Positions 6,011 to 7,230 of a stretch of DNA of 7,230 nucleotides are shown one piece after another. The position numbers were made by a program, and so were the translations under genes. The DNA comes from Lentisphaeria bacterium UBA1784 (GTDB taxonomy: Bacteria > Verrucomicrobiota > Lentisphaeria > Victivallales > Victivallaceae): contig DCGG01000054.1 in the NCBI GenBank assembly GCA_002315455.1, forward strand, positions 1 through 7,230. The letters are read 5' to 3'. Position 1 is the stretch's first letter. The number at the start of each line of letters is the position of its first letter. A model generated the notes under the pieces. The model did no database searches. It was not told the origin of the DNA and was given only the letters and a program-made list of their open reading frames with translations.

Positions 6011-6294
6011 TTTTCCAAAAGATCCCTTATTTCCTCCGGGGATCTCCCCCGGATCAGCAACTGTTTATCCCGCGACGTCAACCCGGAACAGAGTTCCACG
6101 TCCGCCAGCGGCACCTGACACGCTTTCGCAAGGAAACGGCACAGTTCCAAATTTGCCTTGCCGTCCACGGGCGGAGCAGAAATGGCGATCTTCAGCGCAT
6201 CGCCGTAGCGCCCCTGGACCGCACTGCGCTTTGCTCCCGGTTGAAGGTGGATCCGGAGCCGGGTCCCATCAGGCGCCGGGCTGATCGCTTCCAT
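6007..6294 (-). CDS. DUF167 (YggU-like) family protein
   Basis: This small cytoplasmic protein of unknown function is 95 residues from the chosen start, matching E. coli YggU at about 96. It shows the DUF167 hallmarks: RIHLQPGAKRSAV near the start, a central ISAPPVDGKANLELCRFLAKA segment, and a terminal GLTSRDKQLLI followed by a short helix. The ATG at 6294 lies inside the end of ftsH, giving a 26-base overlap. Its only purine-rich ribosome site (GGAAG) abuts the ATG, so translation may depend on ribosomes arriving from ftsH. In-frame starts further upstream (for example 6321) would add basic residues not usual for the family. The stop overlaps the apgM start as ATGA. The family identity is firm; a function cannot be inferred from the neighbours. 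Confidence 0.88.
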   Translation of the reverse strand: MEAISPAPDGTRLRIHLQPGAKRSAVQGRYGDALKIAISAPPVDGKANLELCRFLAKACQVPLADVELCSGLTSRDKQLLIRGRSPEEIRDLLEK

Positions 6295-7230
6295 CTTCCG
6301 ATGCGGACTTTTCCGCAGCATCCGCAGGTTCTGTTTTTGCCGGTTCCGCAGAGTCATTCTCCGCTGGCCAGCCGAAAAGTTCCCGGATCTCGTCTATGGA
6401 GAGCGTCTCCCGTTCCAACAGCGCCTGCGCCAGTTTCTCCAGTTCGTCCCGGTGTTCCTTCAGACAGGTACGGGCACGTTCCAATGCGGTCTCGATCAGA
6501 CGGCGGATTTCCAGATCAATCTCCCGGGCCGTTTCCGGACTGATGGGATCAGGCTGGGGGCCATCGATTCGCAGATGAGGATGCACGGAGAAATCCCACA
6601 ACTTGGCCGGCCCCATCTTTTCGCTCATGCCAAAGAGGCAGACCATCTTGCGGGCGATGGCGGTCAGCTGATTGATGTCGCCGGAAGCCCCTGTGGTGAT
6701 GTCGCCGATGACCAGTTCCTCGGCGGCCCGTCCGCCCATGGACATGGCCATTTCGGCCTCCAGTTCCAGTTTGCTCCGGGTATAGACGTCCTCCTTGGGC
6801 ATGGTGAAAGTCGCCCCCAAATAGGCTTGCCCCCGGGGAATGATCGTGACTTTGTGCACCGGAGTGCAGTGCTCATTGTGGAGCGCCACGATGGTGTGTC
6901 CGGCCTCGTGATAGGCCGTGAGTTTGCGCTCCCGGTCGGTGATTTTGCGGCTGCGGCGTTCCGAACCGTAACTCACCTTGTCGCGGGCCTCCTCCAATTC
7001 AGCCTGACTGACGGCCTCTTTGCCGTGACGGGCCGCAAGCAGAGCCGCTTCGTTGCAGAGGTTGGCCAGATCGGCACCGCTGAAGCCCGGGGTCGTGCGG
7101 GCAAGAACGTCCAAACTGATATCGGGCGCGGTTTTGATCCTGGCGATGTGGACCTCCAGGATCTTCTTCCGTCCGGAGATGTCGGGCAGGTCCATGACCA
7201 CCTGCCGGTCCAAGCGTCCGGGACGCAGCA
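6269..7230 (-). CDS. ftsH: ATP-dependent zinc metalloprotease FtsH (5' part missing)
   Basis: FtsH is a membrane-anchored AAA+ hexamer that extracts and degrades membrane proteins and short-lived regulators. Only the last 320 codons are visible; the frame is open at the window edge, and the transmembrane and Walker regions lie outside. The visible part starts at LRPGRLDRQVV, the end of the AAA core with the arginine-finger region. The AAA lid follows, with TTPGFSGADLANLCNEAALLA. The protease domain has the zinc-binding HEAGH (6896-6910, complement) and the third ligand Asp in TGASGDI (codon at 6677-6679). The protein ends with a helical segment and a roughly 30-residue acidic, Ala/Glu/Ser-rich tail after FGWPAE. 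The TTG at 7213 is not the start, because conserved sequence continues upstream of it. It heads the visible leftward operon and overlaps the DUF167 gene. Confidence 0.96.
   Translation of the reverse strand, partial: LRPGRLDRQVVMDLPDISGRKKILEVHIARIKTAPDISLDVLARTTPGFSGADLANLCNEAALLAARHGKEAVSQAELEEARDKVSYGSERRSRKITDRERKLTAYHEAGHTIVALHNEHCTPVHKVTIIPRGQAYLGATFTMPKEDVYTRSKLELEAEMAMSMGGRAAEELVIGDITTGASGDINQLTAIARKMVCLFGMSEKMGPAKLWDFSVHPHLRIDGPQPDPISPETAREIDLEIRRLIETALERARTCLKEHRDELEKLAQALLERETLSIDEIRELFGWPAENDSAEPAKTEPADAAEKSASEDGSDQPGA

Noticed and set aside
1..7230. A previously undescribed defence, mobile or RNA-based system
   Set aside because: All nine genes belong to known housekeeping or widely conserved families. 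I saw no direct-repeat arrays, transposase, integrase, tRNA or structured-RNA signature, and there is no unexplained stretch longer than about 70 bases.

Overview
The window reads as an ordinary, gene-dense stretch of a GC-rich bacterial chromosome. I see nine protein genes, no RNA genes, no mobile elements and no CRISPR array. No gap between genes exceeds about 70 bases. The taxon is uncertain. The partial FtsH carries the peptide MVCLFGMSEKMGP next to a TGASGDI motif. From memory this resembles FtsH of the Planctomycetes-Verrucomicrobia-Lentisphaerae group, so I lean to that group (possibly Lentisphaerota), at low confidence.

The left part (1-4285) is transcribed rightward and holds five genes. 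First is the C-terminal portion of a COG2509-type FAD-dependent oxidoreductase, cut by the window edge. Next come rimO (ribosomal protein S12 methylthiotransferase) and pgsA (phosphatidylglycerophosphate synthase), overlapping by four bases. A TPM-domain protein with a signal peptide and a glycine-rich tail follows, and then a LemA-family membrane protein. The short spacings suggest rimO-pgsA-TPM-lemA is one transcript. RimO modifies the ribosome, PgsA makes anionic phospholipid, and the TPM/LemA pair is a recurrent but poorly understood membrane or envelope module.

The right part (4309-7230) is transcribed leftward: ftsH (5' end outside the window), a DUF167/YggU protein, an archaeal-type cofactor-independent phosphoglycerate mutase (or its putative homoserine kinase relative), and recX. 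These four genes overlap or nearly touch (26-base overlap, 4-base overlap, 1-base gap), so they look like a translationally coupled operon. It ends in a clear intrinsic terminator whose stem is partly recX coding sequence.

The two operons converge at about 4285-4321. I found no convincing new biological system. The items most worth a second look are the apgM/homoserine kinase ambiguity, a palindrome that could mask the ribosome binding site of the TPM gene, the extra cysteines in the RimO radical-SAM loop, the altered loop in the COG2509 protein, and the compact terminator arrangement.
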